DNA from: Wenyingzhuangia gilva
GTDB lineage: Bacteria; Bacteroidota; Bacteroidia; Flavobacteriales; Flavobacteriaceae
Length of the DNA: 64,000 nucleotides
Assembly: GCF_030519655.1 (NCBI RefSeq)
Contig: NZ_JAUMIT010000008.1
Coordinates: forward strand, 37,341-101,340
Direction: 5' to 3'
Position numbers and translations under genes: made by a program
The notes under the pieces: model-generated
The model's database searches: none
The model's input: only the letters and a program-made list of their open reading frames with translations
Told to the model about the DNA's origin: nothing
Shown here: positions 1-9,770 of the stretch, one piece after another
Position numbering within the stretch: position 1 is the first letter of the stretch
Layout: each line of letters begins with the position of its first letter

Positions 1-1
1 T

Positions 2-37
2 AAAGTTGAAGGGTTTACTCCCTTATCAGAAATATAA
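2..37 (+). CDS. 3' end of an unknown gene, paralogue of the next gene (partial)
   Basis: Only the last eleven codons are inside the window; they read KVEGFTPLSEI and stop at 35-37. The next gene ends in almost the same residues (GGFTPLSEI), and bases 11-41 are identical to 639-669, so this is the tail of a tandem paralogue that starts upstream. Function unknown. A terminator follows at once. Confidence 0.7.
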   Translation, partial: KVEGFTPLSEI

Positions 38-67
38 AAAAAGCATCACATTTGTGATGCTTTTTTT
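35..67 (+). terminator. Rho-independent terminator
   Basis: The stem AGCATCACA/TGTGATGCT with a very short loop is followed by seven T. It overlaps the stop codon of the partial gene, as the matching terminator does in the next paralogue. Confidence 0.85.
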
Positions 68-179
68 ATGAATATCAATTAACACATTATAAATACGGTA
101 TATATAATAAAAATAAAACCATAGCTTATTTTTTAACGTATATAATTCAAATAATATTATATATAAATTTATTTGAGTT

Positions 180-665
180 ATGAGTTTATTTTCATTTGTA
201 TCTAAGAGAAAATATGTGTTATTTAATGAAGAAGGAATTTTAGCAATTCTGTCTGACCAAAAACCTCTTATAATTTCGTGGGAACAGGTTGAAAAAATTG
301 TTTTGACAGATGTTTTTGAGGAATATAGCGGTTATTTTTTAACAGAAGATTATAAGTCTAAAGTTTTATATCATGATATTTCTATAGATTGTAATCAAAA
401 TGTGGTTAGAATTAGAACTGGAGGGACTCCTAAAGTTAGAAAAAATACTTTAAAGCCATTTTCAAGGAAGTTCGGTACGACAAGTATTTATTATCCAATT
501 TTTATTGAATATGTGGATGATTCGGGAAATAAAAATCTATATGCTAATCATTTTGATGATAAAGCTAAGTTAGAAATAGTTGAAAAATTATCATTGTTTT
601 TGCCTAAAGATAAAATTCATCAAAAAAAGAGAATAGGAGGGTTTACTCCCTTATCAGAAATATAA
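180..665 (+). CDS. unknown 161-residue protein, tandem paralogue
   Basis: I do not recognise this family. The protein is soluble, without signal peptide or membrane segment. The first half alternates short beta-type stretches (KYVLFNEEGILAIL, PLIISWEQVEKIVL), which would suit a PH-like beta sandwich, but this is only an impression. The tail is rich in lysine (residues 143-151) and ends GGFTPLSEI. The gene is very AT-rich, stands alone between two terminators, and follows a paralogue whose end is at base 37. Small AT-rich tandem paralogues with private terminators are often immunity or other accessory proteins; nothing here proves that. The start ATG at 180 is the first in frame. Confidence 0.65.
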   Translation: MSLFSFVSKRKYVLFNEEGILAILSDQKPLIISWEQVEKIVLTDVFEEYSGYFLTEDYKSKVLYHDISIDCNQNVVRIRTGGTPKVRKNTLKPFSRKFGTTSIYYPIFIEYVDDSGNKNLYANHFDDKAKLEIVEKLSLFLPKDKIHQKKRIGGFTPLSEI

Positions 666-695
666 AAAAGGCATCACTTAAGTGATACCTTTTTT
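664..695. terminator. bidirectional terminator between convergent genes
   Basis: GGCATCACTT/AAGTGATACC (one mismatch) is flanked by an A tract and a T tract, so it can work on both strands. It overlaps the stop codons of both the 180-665 gene and the ThiF-rhodanese gene. Confidence 0.8.
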
Positions 696-1720
696 ATTCC
701 TCCTTTTAACGAATATATTTTTAAGCTTAAATCTTTAATTAATTGTTTACTTCTGTTTCCTGTTTCACAATACAGCACGATTTTTTTAGAAGAATTTAAA
801 AGAGCTGGATTACTTCTGATTTCAGATTCAGGGATATGTTTTCCGCCTATGTTTTTGATTTCTCTTTCTAAAGAAGTTCTGATGTCAATCAGTTCATACG
901 AATCATCATTAAGTCCTGAAAAATCAATCTCATTTTCTAGCGTTTCAATACCACAAAAGAAATCGTAGTCAATTAATTCAGTAATTTTAATGTCTTCATT
1001 TTTTTCAAAGCTTAAAACAAAATTTTGATTGTTGAGCGTATTGATTGTTAATAATTTTCCTGATAATACTTCTCCAGTATCACAAATGATTTTGATGACT
1101 TCATTGGCTTGGTAGCTACCTATAATTCCTGGTAAAATTCCTAATACGCCAATTTCTGAACAAGAAGGAACGGAACCTTGTTTTGGGGGAGTAGGATACA
1201 AACATCTATAAGTTGGACCGTTGTTGTAGTTAAATACGGAAACTTGGCCCTCAAACTTAAAGATAGATCCAAAAACCAAAGGTTTGTTGCTTATTACTGA
1301 AGCATCGTTACAGAGATATCTCGTTTGAAAATTATCGGAACCGTCTACAATAATATCATATTGATAAAATAAGTCGATCGCATTATCCTTACTTAAAAAG
1401 AAATCGTAAATATTAAATTTCACATAAGGATTTAATTGTTTCATCCTATTCGCGGCCGCTCTAGCTTTGGATTTTCCAATGTCATCAACGGTAAATAATA
1501 TTTGACGTTGTAGATTGGTAACATCCACAGTGTCTCCATCAACAATACCAATGGTTCCTACTCCTGCAGCGGTTAAATATTGAATAATAGGACAGCCCAA
1601 TCCTCCAGCTCCAATCACTAAAACGTTAGCTGATTTTATTTTTTCTTGTCCCTCTAATCCAATTTCATTTAATAATAAATGACGGCTGTATAATATTTTT
1701 TCGTTGTTGTTTAGTTTCAC
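674..1720 (-). CDS. thiF: ThiF/MoeB/HesA-family adenylyltransferase with C-terminal rhodanese domain
   Basis: This E1-like enzyme should adenylate the C-terminal GG of ThiS (8015-8218) so that sulfur can be loaded for thiazole formation. The ATP-binding loop GAGGLG is at residues 37-42, the Gx(S/D)DNFxTR region at 127-134, and the likely catalytic cysteine is C187 (PSCSEIGVLG). A rhodanese domain fills about residues 270-348, with active loop CETGNRS at 318-324; it could pass persulfide sulfur to ThiS. Two CxxC zinc pairs are usual in MoeB/ThiF; here only one cysteine of each seems left (C173, C256), so the zinc site is probably lost. It is the last gene of the thi operon. It could also serve MoaD, but I see no molybdopterin genes here. 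Confidence 0.85.
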   Translation of the reverse strand: MKLNNNEKILYSRHLLLNEIGLEGQEKIKSANVLVIGAGGLGCPIIQYLTAAGVGTIGIVDGDTVDVTNLQRQILFTVDDIGKSKARAAANRMKQLNPYVKFNIYDFFLSKDNAIDLFYQYDIIVDGSDNFQTRYLCNDASVISNKPLVFGSIFKFEGQVSVFNYNNGPTYRCLYPTPPKQGSVPSCSEIGVLGILPGIIGSYQANEVIKIICDTGEVLSGKLLTINTLNNQNFVLSFEKNEDIKITELIDYDFFCGIETLENEIDFSGLNDDSYELIDIRTSLEREIKNIGGKHIPESEIRSNPALLNSSKKIVLYCETGNRSKQLIKDLSLKIYSLKGGIKKVSLK

Positions 1721-1797
1721 AAGTACAAAGTATTGAGTACAAAGTACAAAGTATTGAGTAGCTACTGTTCTTAGTACTCATTACTTAATACTTAATA
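1721..1797. repeat. AGTACT/AGTATT-type repeat block in the thiH-thiF gap
   Basis: A 19-base word, AAGTACAAAGTATTGAGTA, occurs at 1721-1739 and again at 1742-1760. It is followed by near-complementary words (TTAGTACTCA at 1771-1780, then TACTTAATACTTAATACTAA), so transcripts can fold into a hairpin. Related AGTACT words lie at 14327-14336, 14445-14454 and 42608-42631. Confidence 0.7.
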
Positions 1798-2910
1798 CTA
1801 ATTAAACGCTTCCCAATCTTTCCAAACAGGTTCTAATCCACTTTGTTTTAACATTTCAGCAATGAGTTCTGTAGAGCGTTCATCAGAAATTTCAAACTGT
1901 TCCAAAGATTGAGGTTCTACTACATATCCACCCGGATTTGTTTTAGATTCTGCACTTAAAGAAGTGATTCCTAAATGTACAATATTGTTTCTAAAAACCT
2001 CACTCTCACGTGTACTCATGGATAGCTCTACATCTTCATCTAACAATCTAAAAGCACAAATGGTTTGTACCAAGTTTTTGTCAGTCATTTCTACTTTTGG
2101 TTCCAAACCTCCTGAGTGAGGTCTCAATCTAGGGAAAGAGATGGAGTATTTTGTTTTCCAATAGGTTTTTTGTAAATATTTAAGATGTAAAGCAGTAAAA
2201 AAGCTATCAGCTCTCCAGTCTTCTAACCCAAATAAAGCACCAATTCCAATTTTATGAACTCCTGCTTTACCTAACCTGTCAGCAGTATCCAATCTGTAGT
2301 CAAAATTAGACTTTTTTCCTTTTGGATGATGTTTTTTATATTCGTCTCTATGATAAGTTTCTTGATATACTAAAACTGCGTATAAGTTGGCTTCAATTAA
2401 TTCTTCGTATTCATGTTGGTCTAATGGTTGCACTTCCATACTGATATTAGCAAATTGATCTCTAATCAACTCAATTGCATGTTTGATGTAAGGAACTCCA
2501 ACAGTTTTATTTGCTTCTCCAGTCACCAACAAAATATGATCATATCCTTTGGCTTTTAAAAAAGCAACTTCTTTTAGAATTTCATCATCTGTTAAAGTTC
2601 TACGAGGAATTTTATTAGTCATACTAAATCCACAATAGGTACAAATGTTTTGACATTCGTTAGACAAATACATCGGTACATACATCTGAATGGTATTTCC
2701 AAAACGTTTTTTGGTAGTCATCTTACTCAAATGAGCCATTTGTTCTAAATAGGGAGCTGCAGCAGGTGATATGAAGGCTTTAAAATCCTCTAAATCTCTT
2801 TTGGTTTTGGATAAAGCATATTCAACATCTTGAGCAGTTTTTGCATTGATGCTTGCTAAAGTATCATCCCAGTTGTAGGTGTCGAATAGGTTTTGAAATG
2901 TTTTGTTCAT
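1798..2910 (-). CDS. thiH: 2-iminoacetate synthase ThiH (radical SAM)
   Basis: ThiH splits tyrosine to give dehydroglycine (2-iminoacetate) for the thiazole ring made by ThiG. It is an anaerobic-type route, unlike glycine oxidase ThiO. The radical SAM cluster motif CxxxCxxC is seen as CQNICTYC, with C86, C90 and C93. The following (G)FSMTNKI and the SAM-binding region around TGEANKTVGV fit ThiH. At 370 residues the length is normal. It lies between thiG and thiF on the minus strand, with gaps of 72 and 77 bases filled by repeat-like sequence. The start ATG gives a normal N-terminus. Confidence 0.95.
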   Translation of the reverse strand: MNKTFQNLFDTYNWDDTLASINAKTAQDVEYALSKTKRDLEDFKAFISPAAAPYLEQMAHLSKMTTKKRFGNTIQMYVPMYLSNECQNICTYCGFSMTNKIPRRTLTDDEILKEVAFLKAKGYDHILLVTGEANKTVGVPYIKHAIELIRDQFANISMEVQPLDQHEYEELIEANLYAVLVYQETYHRDEYKKHHPKGKKSNFDYRLDTADRLGKAGVHKIGIGALFGLEDWRADSFFTALHLKYLQKTYWKTKYSISFPRLRPHSGGLEPKVEMTDKNLVQTICAFRLLDEDVELSMSTRESEVFRNNIVHLGITSLSAESKTNPGGYVVEPQSLEQFEISDERSTELIAEMLKQSGLEPVWKDWEAFN

Positions 2911-2924
2911 GTTTCTAAGAATGT

Positions 2925-2970
2925 AGAATATAGAAGTTAGGGTTTTGTTAAAACCTAGTTTCTATATTCT
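2925..2970. repeat. long imperfect hairpin in the thiG-thiH gap
   Basis: Arms AGAATATAGAAGTTAGGGTT and the near-complement of AAAACCTAGTTTCTATATTC form a stem of about 20 pairs around a tiny GTT loop. There is no T tract, so it is not a simple terminator. It may modulate mRNA stability between thiG and thiH. Confidence 0.75.
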
Positions 2971-2982
2971 TGGTTCTAAATT

Positions 2983-3753
2983 CTAGTTCAAAAAACTGGT
3001 TAAAGGACTACTCGCTTCTGCATGTTTTTTTATGCTGGCTAATTTTGCGTTATATGCCATTCTACCCGCTTCCACAGCCATTTTAAAAGCAATTGCCATT
3101 TGAACTGGATTTTGAGAAACTGCAATGGCAGTATTTACCAACACAGCATCAGCACCTAATTCCATAGCATAAGCTGCGTGTGATGGGCTTCCAATTCCAG
3201 CATCAACAATAACAGGAACATTACTTTGTTCTATAATAATTTCTAGAAAATCAACGGTTTTAATTCCTTTATTGGTTCCTATGGGAGCTCCTAAAGGCAT
3301 TACGCATTGTGCCCCTACATCTTCTAGTCTTTTACATAATACAGGATCAGCGTGAATGTATGGCATGACTATAAAGCCTAGTTTTACTAATTCTTCGGTA
3401 GCTTTTAACGTTTCAATAGGATCGGGTAATAAATATTTAGGATCTGGATGAATTTCTAATTTAATCCAATTGGTTCCCAAAGCTTCTCGAGCCAATTGCG
3501 CAGCAAAAACGGCTTCTTTTGCATTTCTAACTCCAGAGGTGTTGGGAAGTAGATTTACATGAGGTTTGGTTATGCTTTGTAACATTTTATCTTGTTCATT
3601 CTCTACATCAACTCTTTTTAGAGCAACAGTTACTAGTTCGCTTTCTGATGCTAAAATAGCTTCAGACATTAATTTGTTTGAGCTAAATTTTCCTGTTCCG
3701 GTAAAAAGTCTTGAGTTGAATTTTTTGCCTGCTATATTGAGTATATCGTTCAT
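2983..3753 (-). CDS. thiG: thiazole synthase ThiG
   Basis: ThiG joins 1-deoxyxylulose 5-phosphate, dehydroglycine from ThiH and sulfur from ThiS-thiocarboxylate into the thiazole phosphate ring. The TIM-barrel signature is clear: FTGTGKF near residues 18-23, [12 protein letters not shown] at 71-82, the Schiff-base lysine K98 in WIKLEIHPD, and the phosphate-binding [11 protein letters not shown] at 184-194. The length of 256 residues is normal. Its start lies nine bases downstream of the thiE stop, so the two are surely co-transcribed. Confidence 0.96.
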   Translation of the reverse strand: MNDILNIAGKKFNSRLFTGTGKFSSNKLMSEAILASESELVTVALKRVDVENEQDKMLQSITKPHVNLLPNTSGVRNAKEAVFAAQLAREALGTNWIKLEIHPDPKYLLPDPIETLKATEELVKLGFIVMPYIHADPVLCKRLEDVGAQCVMPLGAPIGTNKGIKTVDFLEIIIEQSNVPVIVDAGIGSPSHAAYAMELGADAVLVNTAIAVSQNPVQMAIAFKMAVEAGRMAYNAKLASIKKHAEASSPLTSFLN

Positions 3754-3762
3754 TTTGATTTC

Positions 3763-4413
3763 TTAAATGTTGTTGATATCGTATTTTTGTTCTTCACTAT
3801 TACCTGCTTGTAAAAGTTTGTTGAAAGTTCTAATTTTATTAAAATCACGAGTAATTTCTCCTGACATGGCAATACCAGAGATCCCTGTTTTTAAAAGTTC
3901 AGGGATGTCATTTTCTGTGATACCACCAATGGCAATAATGGGTGTTTCGGTTTTTAATTCCTGAATAATTAAAGAATATCCATCTAAGCCTAAAACAGGA
4001 CTTAAATTTTCTTTGGTAGTAGTGAATCTAAAAGGTCCTAAACCGATATAATCAATTTCTTTGTTAATTAAGGTTTTGCAATCTTCAAGTGTATTTGCGG
4101 TTCCTCCAATAATTTGCCAAGTGTATAAATATTTCCTTGCTTCAGTTGGGCAAGTATCCGATTTTCCTAAGTGTACACCATCTGCTTTTACTTCTTTCGC
4201 AATTTTATAATGATCGTTTATAATCAAACGAGTTTGAAAATGATTGGTAATTTCTCTAGCTTCTAAAGCTGTTTTTAAAATCTTTTTATCGGATAGATTT
4301 TTTAAGCGTAATTGCACCAATTCAGCACCAGACTGACAAGCATTTTGAATATTTTCTAAATGCTCTTTTGGACTTGCTCCTTGTGATATATAATGTAGTT
4401 TATTGATGGTCAT
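3763..4413 (-). CDS. thiE: thiamine phosphate synthase ThiE
   Basis: ThiE couples HMP diphosphate and thiazole phosphate to thiamine phosphate. The catalytic set is complete: VQLRLK (Q34, R36, K38), IIND (N66, D67) for magnesium-diphosphate, the TTTK loop at 131-134, and the phosphate-binding AIGGI at 161-165. This sets it apart from the TenI-like paralogue at 5290-5886, where these positions have changed. One base separates it from thiD upstream and nine from thiG downstream. Confidence 0.94.
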   Translation of the reverse strand: MTINKLHYISQGASPKEHLENIQNACQSGAELVQLRLKNLSDKKILKTALEAREITNHFQTRLIINDHYKIAKEVKADGVHLGKSDTCPTEARKYLYTWQIIGGTANTLEDCKTLINKEIDYIGLGPFRFTTTKENLSPVLGLDGYSLIIQELKTETPIIAIGGITENDIPELLKTGISGIAMSGEITRDFNKIRTFNKLLQAGNSEEQKYDINNI

Positions 4414-4414
4414 G

Positions 4415-5185
4415 CTATATTTCTTCTTTGTGAATTTTGGTATGCGTGCCTAAAAGAGACTCGTTACTATTTAAAAATTGTTCTGTGTAATATTTAGCAG
4501 CTTTACAAGTGTCTTCTAAATCTAATTCTGATGCAATATTACAAGCTAGAGACGAAGATAGTACACAACCGCTTCCGTGTTTTTCTGAAATTTTAGTTGC
4601 ATTTGGAGGAATATTTACCATTACAATTCCGCTATGATACAATTCATCCCAGCCTTTTTTATCTGTTCTGTGCCCCCCTTTTAAATAGATGTTTGTTTTA
4701 CTAGCAATATGCTCTAATGTTTCTTCAATATCTAGGTGTGGATAGAGAAGTTGAATTTCATTATAATTTGGAGTGATAATGTAACATTTTTCCCAAATTT
4801 CATCCAGTAAATCTTGACTCTCTTGTGAGTGAAAATCAAAACCAGCAGTGGCTTTTATTATTGGATCTAATACAATTTTAACCTCTGAATTCAGGGCGTG
4901 TAATTTGTTTAAAATAAGCAACAGTGTTGCCCAAGATTGGATGATTCCGATTTTAACGATAGAAATTTCAAAACGTTCGAATAAAGTTTCAATTTGCGAA
5001 AGAATTACTTTAGGATCTGTCCATATACAATCTTTAAAATCGATGTCGTTCTGAATGGTAATAGCTGTACAAACGGACAGGCCATAAAAACCATGTGCTT
5101 CAAATGTTTTAATATCTGAAGTAATTCCAGCACCTCCTGAGGGATCGTGGCCGGCAATTGTTAAAATGTATTTATATTCTTTCAT
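4415..5185 (-). CDS. thiD: hydroxymethylpyrimidine/phosphomethylpyrimidine kinase ThiD
   Basis: ThiD phosphorylates HMP and HMP-phosphate to HMP diphosphate, the partner for ThiE. Ribokinase-fold motifs are present: AGHDPSGGAGITSDIKTF near residues 11-28, the DPIIKATAG segment, TPNYNEIQLL, and the C-terminal anion-hole region HGSGCVLSSSLA (normally GTGC). Length 256 is typical. It lies one base before thiE. The gap on its upstream side carries a dyad and repeat-like sequence. Confidence 0.94.
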   Translation of the reverse strand: MKEYKYILTIAGHDPSGGAGITSDIKTFEAHGFYGLSVCTAITIQNDIDFKDCIWTDPKVILSQIETLFERFEISIVKIGIIQSWATLLLILNKLHALNSEVKIVLDPIIKATAGFDFHSQESQDLLDEIWEKCYIITPNYNEIQLLYPHLDIEETLEHIASKTNIYLKGGHRTDKKGWDELYHSGIVMVNIPPNATKISEKHGSGCVLSSSLACNIASELDLEDTCKAAKYYTEQFLNSNESLLGTHTKIHKEEI

Positions 5186-5289
5186 TTGCTTTTTGTCTGT
5201 TCAAGTGTTTTAATGAGTGGGCGAATTGAAATGTACCGAGAACTAGTTTTGGGAAATTTCTTCTCGATACTATTTTTCGTTCCTCAAAA
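5186..5289. repeat. dyad-containing repeat-like gap between tenI and thiD
   Basis: The arms GTACCGAGAA (5232-5241) and TTCTCGATAC (5262-5271) pair except at one position. The sequence after them (TTCGTTCCTCAAAATCACTC) looks like a mobile intergenic repeat rather than a control site. There is no T tract and no open frame. Confidence 0.55.
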
Positions 5290-5886
5290 TCACTCGAAGT
5301 GACTATTCATTTTTTTAAAAGCCTCTACTGGGTTTTCACTATTCCAAATTCCTCCTAGAACACCCACTCCTTTAAAACCTAATTTGGTAAAGTTTTCTAA
5401 ATTATCAGGAGTCACTCCTCCCATTCCGATAATGGTTTTGTCAATATGGTTTACATCAAACCCTCTTCCTTTATATCCTTGTTTAGAGATAGAAGAAAAT
5501 ACTGGACTTAATAAATGATAATCAAATTCAAAAGTACAGTTTTTAAGCTCCTCAGGTTCGTGAAAAGAACTACTAATAGTTTTTCCATACATATTATTCA
5601 GTTTTACAAAATAATCGGTAGGAGTGTCTAAATGATCTTTTCTTTTTTGTTCTTGAAAATGAACTCCTTTTAGGTTGTATTCATTCACCAATTCATGAAA
5701 ATAATGGACTACAATTCGGTTGTGATATTGTTTATCAATTTGATTTAAATACTCACAATGTCCATGGTAATTCTTATCAGGTTTTCTTAAATGATAATAT
5801 TCCAATCCTTGTTGAAATAACTGATGTAATATTTCAATTTCGTTAGGAATATCATTTTCTGGAGCTATTAAAATTATCATTTGCAT
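5290..5886 (-). CDS. tenI: TenI-like thiamine phosphate synthase paralogue (probable thiazole tautomerase)
   Basis: This 198-residue protein has the ThiE/TenI barrel but not the synthase residues: the VQLRxK strand reads YYHLRKP and the IND magnesium motif reads VVHYF. A histidine in SSSFHEPEEL (H109) lines up with the catalytic histidine of Bacillus TenI (GRSVHSLEE), which isomerises the ThiG product. The phosphate-binding SSISK (131-135) and GMGGV (154-158) are kept. I therefore infer a thiazole tautomerase, while automatic tools may call it a second ThiE. It lies between thiC and thiD in the thi operon. Confidence 0.75.
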   Translation of the reverse strand: MQMIILIAPENDIPNEIEILHQLFQQGLEYYHLRKPDKNYHGHCEYLNQIDKQYHNRIVVHYFHELVNEYNLKGVHFQEQKRKDHLDTPTDYFVKLNNMYGKTISSSFHEPEELKNCTFEFDYHLLSPVFSSISKQGYKGRGFDVNHIDKTIIGMGGVTPDNLENFTKLGFKGVGVLGGIWNSENPVEAFKKMNSHFE

Positions 5887-5939
5887 GTGTTTTGTTGTCC
5901 ATCAAAATTACTTGAAATCATTTGAATGAGTTAGGGATT

Positions 5940-6045
5940 GAGGCTTTGTTTGAGCTCTTTTAAAACGGTGATCGAGCGGGGTCGAGATTGTAGTTTTAAA
6001 AAGCGAGTGCCGAAAGCCCGACCCCGAAACTTGTTCGGGGGAACT
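5940..6045. repeat. GC-rich repeat-like element with hairpins between thiC and tenI
   Basis: The gap of 170 bases (5887-6056) holds a GC-rich block unlike its surroundings. CCCCGAA (6022-6028) and TTCGGGG (6034-6040) form a tight hairpin, and CTTTTAAAAC pairs with GTTTTAAAAAG further out. No T tract follows on the coding strand. It resembles a dispersed palindromic repeat. Confidence 0.6.
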
Positions 6046-6056
6046 TCCTAATTATT

Positions 6057-8014
<1,958 letters not shown>

Positions 8015-8218
8015 TTACCCTCCCTGTGTAGCTTGTATAATTAAAACATCGTCTCCTTGGTTTAGAAATTGACTTTCCCAATTAGATTTAGTGATGATTT
8101 TTTGATTAATGGCCACAGCAATTCCATGTTCGGGTTGCGCTAATTGATGTAACAAATGAGCAACAGAACTGTTTTCTGAAATTTCTTTGAATTGATTGTT
8201 TACTTTTATGGTTATCAT
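8015..8218 (-). CDS. thiS: sulfur carrier protein ThiS
   Basis: A 67-residue beta-grasp protein that ends in the diagnostic GG (IIQATQGG). The terminal glycine is adenylated by the ThiF protein and converted to a thiocarboxylate, the sulfur donor to ThiG. It is the first gene of the operon and the one directly behind the TPP riboswitch. Length and termini fit the family exactly. Confidence 0.95.
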   Translation of the reverse strand: MITIKVNNQFKEISENSSVAHLLHQLAQPEHGIAVAINQKIITKSNWESQFLNQGDDVLIIQATQGG

Positions 8219-8306
8219 TGTTCAAAATATTTGGGCGATAACCTTTGCAGAAGGATTCTGCTTAAACTTGATTAAGATAGTACGCGAAGAATTGCGTTGC
8301 TACAAT
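8219..8306 (-). other. untranslated stretch between riboswitch terminator and thiS
   Basis: This 88-base leader segment contains a small hairpin, GCAGAA/TTCTGC (8248-8262 on the plus strand), but no open frame that looks real and no strong ribosome-binding site. Confidence 0.4.
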
Positions 8307-8331
8307 AATAACAAAAGAGGTCTGTGACCTC
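8307..8331 (-). terminator. candidate riboswitch-linked terminator
   Basis: On the minus strand GAGGTC-ACA-GACCTC is followed by TTTTGTTATT. It begins right after the 3' strand of riboswitch helix P1, where an expression-platform terminator would lie. Its upstream side can be extended by AAAA pairing with the T run, which would compete with P1. Confidence 0.6.
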
Positions 8332-8412
8332 ACTTTTCCCTACGTAAGTTCTAACTTATTCAGGTTCAAAGGGTAACTCTCAGTCTTTTTTGTAAAAAGA
8401 CACCCCCAAAGT
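8332..8412 (-). promoter_or_regulatory. TPP riboswitch (THI element)
   Basis: Read on the minus strand, the conserved THI blocks appear in order: GGGGGTG, CTGAGA, ACCCTTTGAACCTGA, GTTAGAACTTACGTAGGGAA. The outer helix P1 closes through ACTTT (8408-8412) with AAAGT (8332-8336). It precedes thiS and should shut the thi operon down when thiamine diphosphate is plentiful. The terminator hairpin next to it suggests control at transcription. Confidence 0.96.
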
Positions 8413-8422
8413 TTATCTAATG

Positions 8423-8452
8423 CGAATGTATAAAAATATTTTCACAACACAA
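8423..8452 (-). promoter_or_regulatory. promoter of the thi operon
   Basis: On the minus strand, TTG at 8452-8450 is separated by 19 bases from TACATTCG (8430-8423), one mismatch from the TAnnTTTG box. The predicted start would fall just before helix P1 of the TPP riboswitch, which supports it. Confidence 0.65.
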
Positions 8453-8511
8453 TTTATAGTATTGTAAATAAACGAATGTTAGTGATTTGTGAGTTTTAAC
8501 AGGATTTAAAA

Positions 8512-9546
8512 TTAGCTTTTATTCGCCAACTGTCCACAAGCAGCATCAATGTCTTTTCCTCTAGATCTACGAACGTTCACTACAATTCCGTTTTTTTCTA
8601 AAGAGTAAACATAGTCATCAATAGCTTTATTGCTCGCTTGTTGATACTTTCCGTCATCAATAGGATTATATTCTATTAAATTTACTTTACAAGGAACGTA
8701 AGAACAGAATTTTATCAAAGCATTGATATCTTCCTGTTTGTCATTTATATCTCGCCAAACTACATATTCATAGGTAATTCTACTTTGTGTTTTTGCGTAC
8801 CAATACTCTAAAGATTCTCGTAAGTCTGTTAACGGAAAGTTTTTAGAAAAAGGCATGATTTTATTTCTAGTCTCTTCAATGGCAGAATGCAAAGAAACGG
8901 CTAAGTTAAATTTTACTTCATCATCGGCTAGTTTTTTAATCATTTTGGGTAATCCAGAAGTAGAAACTGTGATTCGTTTTGGAGACATTCCTAAACCTTC
9001 TTCACTAGTAATCATTTCGATGGATTTCATTACATTGTTGTAGTTCATCAATGGTTCCCCCATTCCCATATACACAATATTGGAAAGCTTATGATTATAG
9101 TAATGCAAACTTTCTTGATTGATGGCTGCCACTTGATCGTAAATTTCATCAGCATTTAAGTTTCTCATTCTTTTTAAACGAGCTGTAGCACAAAATTCAC
9201 AATCTAAACTACAACCTACTTGACTAGATACACAAGCGGTGGTTCTAGAGTCAGTAGGAATTAATACAGATTCTACCACTAAGCCATCGTGAAGTTTTAC
9301 AGCATTTTTTACAGTACCGTCTTTACTGCGTTGCATGTTGTCTACCTTAATATGGTTAATGACAAAATTTTCTTCTAATTGCTCTCTAGTTTGTTTAGAA
9401 AGATTGGTCATGTCTTCAAAATTGTGAGCAGATTTACTCCATAACCATTCGTAAACCTGATTTCCTCTAAAGGCTTTATCTCCTTGAGAAACAAAAAAGT
9501 CTCTTAATTGATCCTTGGTAAGTGCTCTGATATCTTTTTTAGACAT
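8512..9546 (-). CDS. rlmN: dual-specificity 23S rRNA/tRNA methyltransferase RlmN
   Basis: RlmN methylates C2 of A2503 in 23S rRNA and of A37 in some tRNAs by a radical SAM mechanism with a methyl-cysteine intermediate. The cluster motif is GCSLDCEFC (C112, C116, C119), and the mechanistic C-terminal cysteine is C337 in AACGQL. GMGEPLMNYNNV and the SLHSA block are typical. Length 344 is normal. It is a single gene with its own promoter box and is not part of the thi operon. Confidence 0.96.
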   Translation of the reverse strand: MSKKDIRALTKDQLRDFFVSQGDKAFRGNQVYEWLWSKSAHNFEDMTNLSKQTREQLEENFVINHIKVDNMQRSKDGTVKNAVKLHDGLVVESVLIPTDSRTTACVSSQVGCSLDCEFCATARLKRMRNLNADEIYDQVAAINQESLHYYNHKLSNIVYMGMGEPLMNYNNVMKSIEMITSEEGLGMSPKRITVSTSGLPKMIKKLADDEVKFNLAVSLHSAIEETRNKIMPFSKNFPLTDLRESLEYWYAKTQSRITYEYVVWRDINDKQEDINALIKFCSYVPCKVNLIEYNPIDDGKYQQASNKAIDDYVYSLEKNGIVVNVRRSRGKDIDAACGQLANKS

Positions 9547-9572
9547 ATTTTGTTTTCTGAAAAGTTACGCTG

Positions 9573-9580
9573 CAAATTTA
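9573..9580 (-). promoter_or_regulatory. -7 box upstream of rlmN
   Basis: TAAATTTG on the minus strand, an exact TAnnTTTG match, lies 27 bases before the rlmN start codon. I see no good -33 partner. Confidence 0.55.
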
Positions 9581-9749
9581 TTAAAATCCTTGTGCAATAT
9601 AGATTTTAATGTGCTTAATAAAAGTTTAAATAGTAAGATATAAGTATTTGTAATTTAGTTTTATGGTTTTTGGTGATAACAAATGTTAATAAATATATAT
9701 TGGGTGTTTAAAAAAATGATAATTGTTATTTTATTGTTTGTTTATAATA

Positions 9750-9757
9750 TACTTTTG
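9750..9757 (+). promoter_or_regulatory. -7 box upstream of the large LRR gene
   Basis: TACTTTTG, an exact TAnnTTTG match, lies 13 bases before the first in-frame ATG at 9771. The leader would be very short. Confidence 0.6.
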
Positions 9758-9770
9758 ATGTCGAATTAAA

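Noticed and set aside
6022..6040. GC-rich hairpin as a terminator between tenI and thiC
   Set aside because: No T run follows on either strand.
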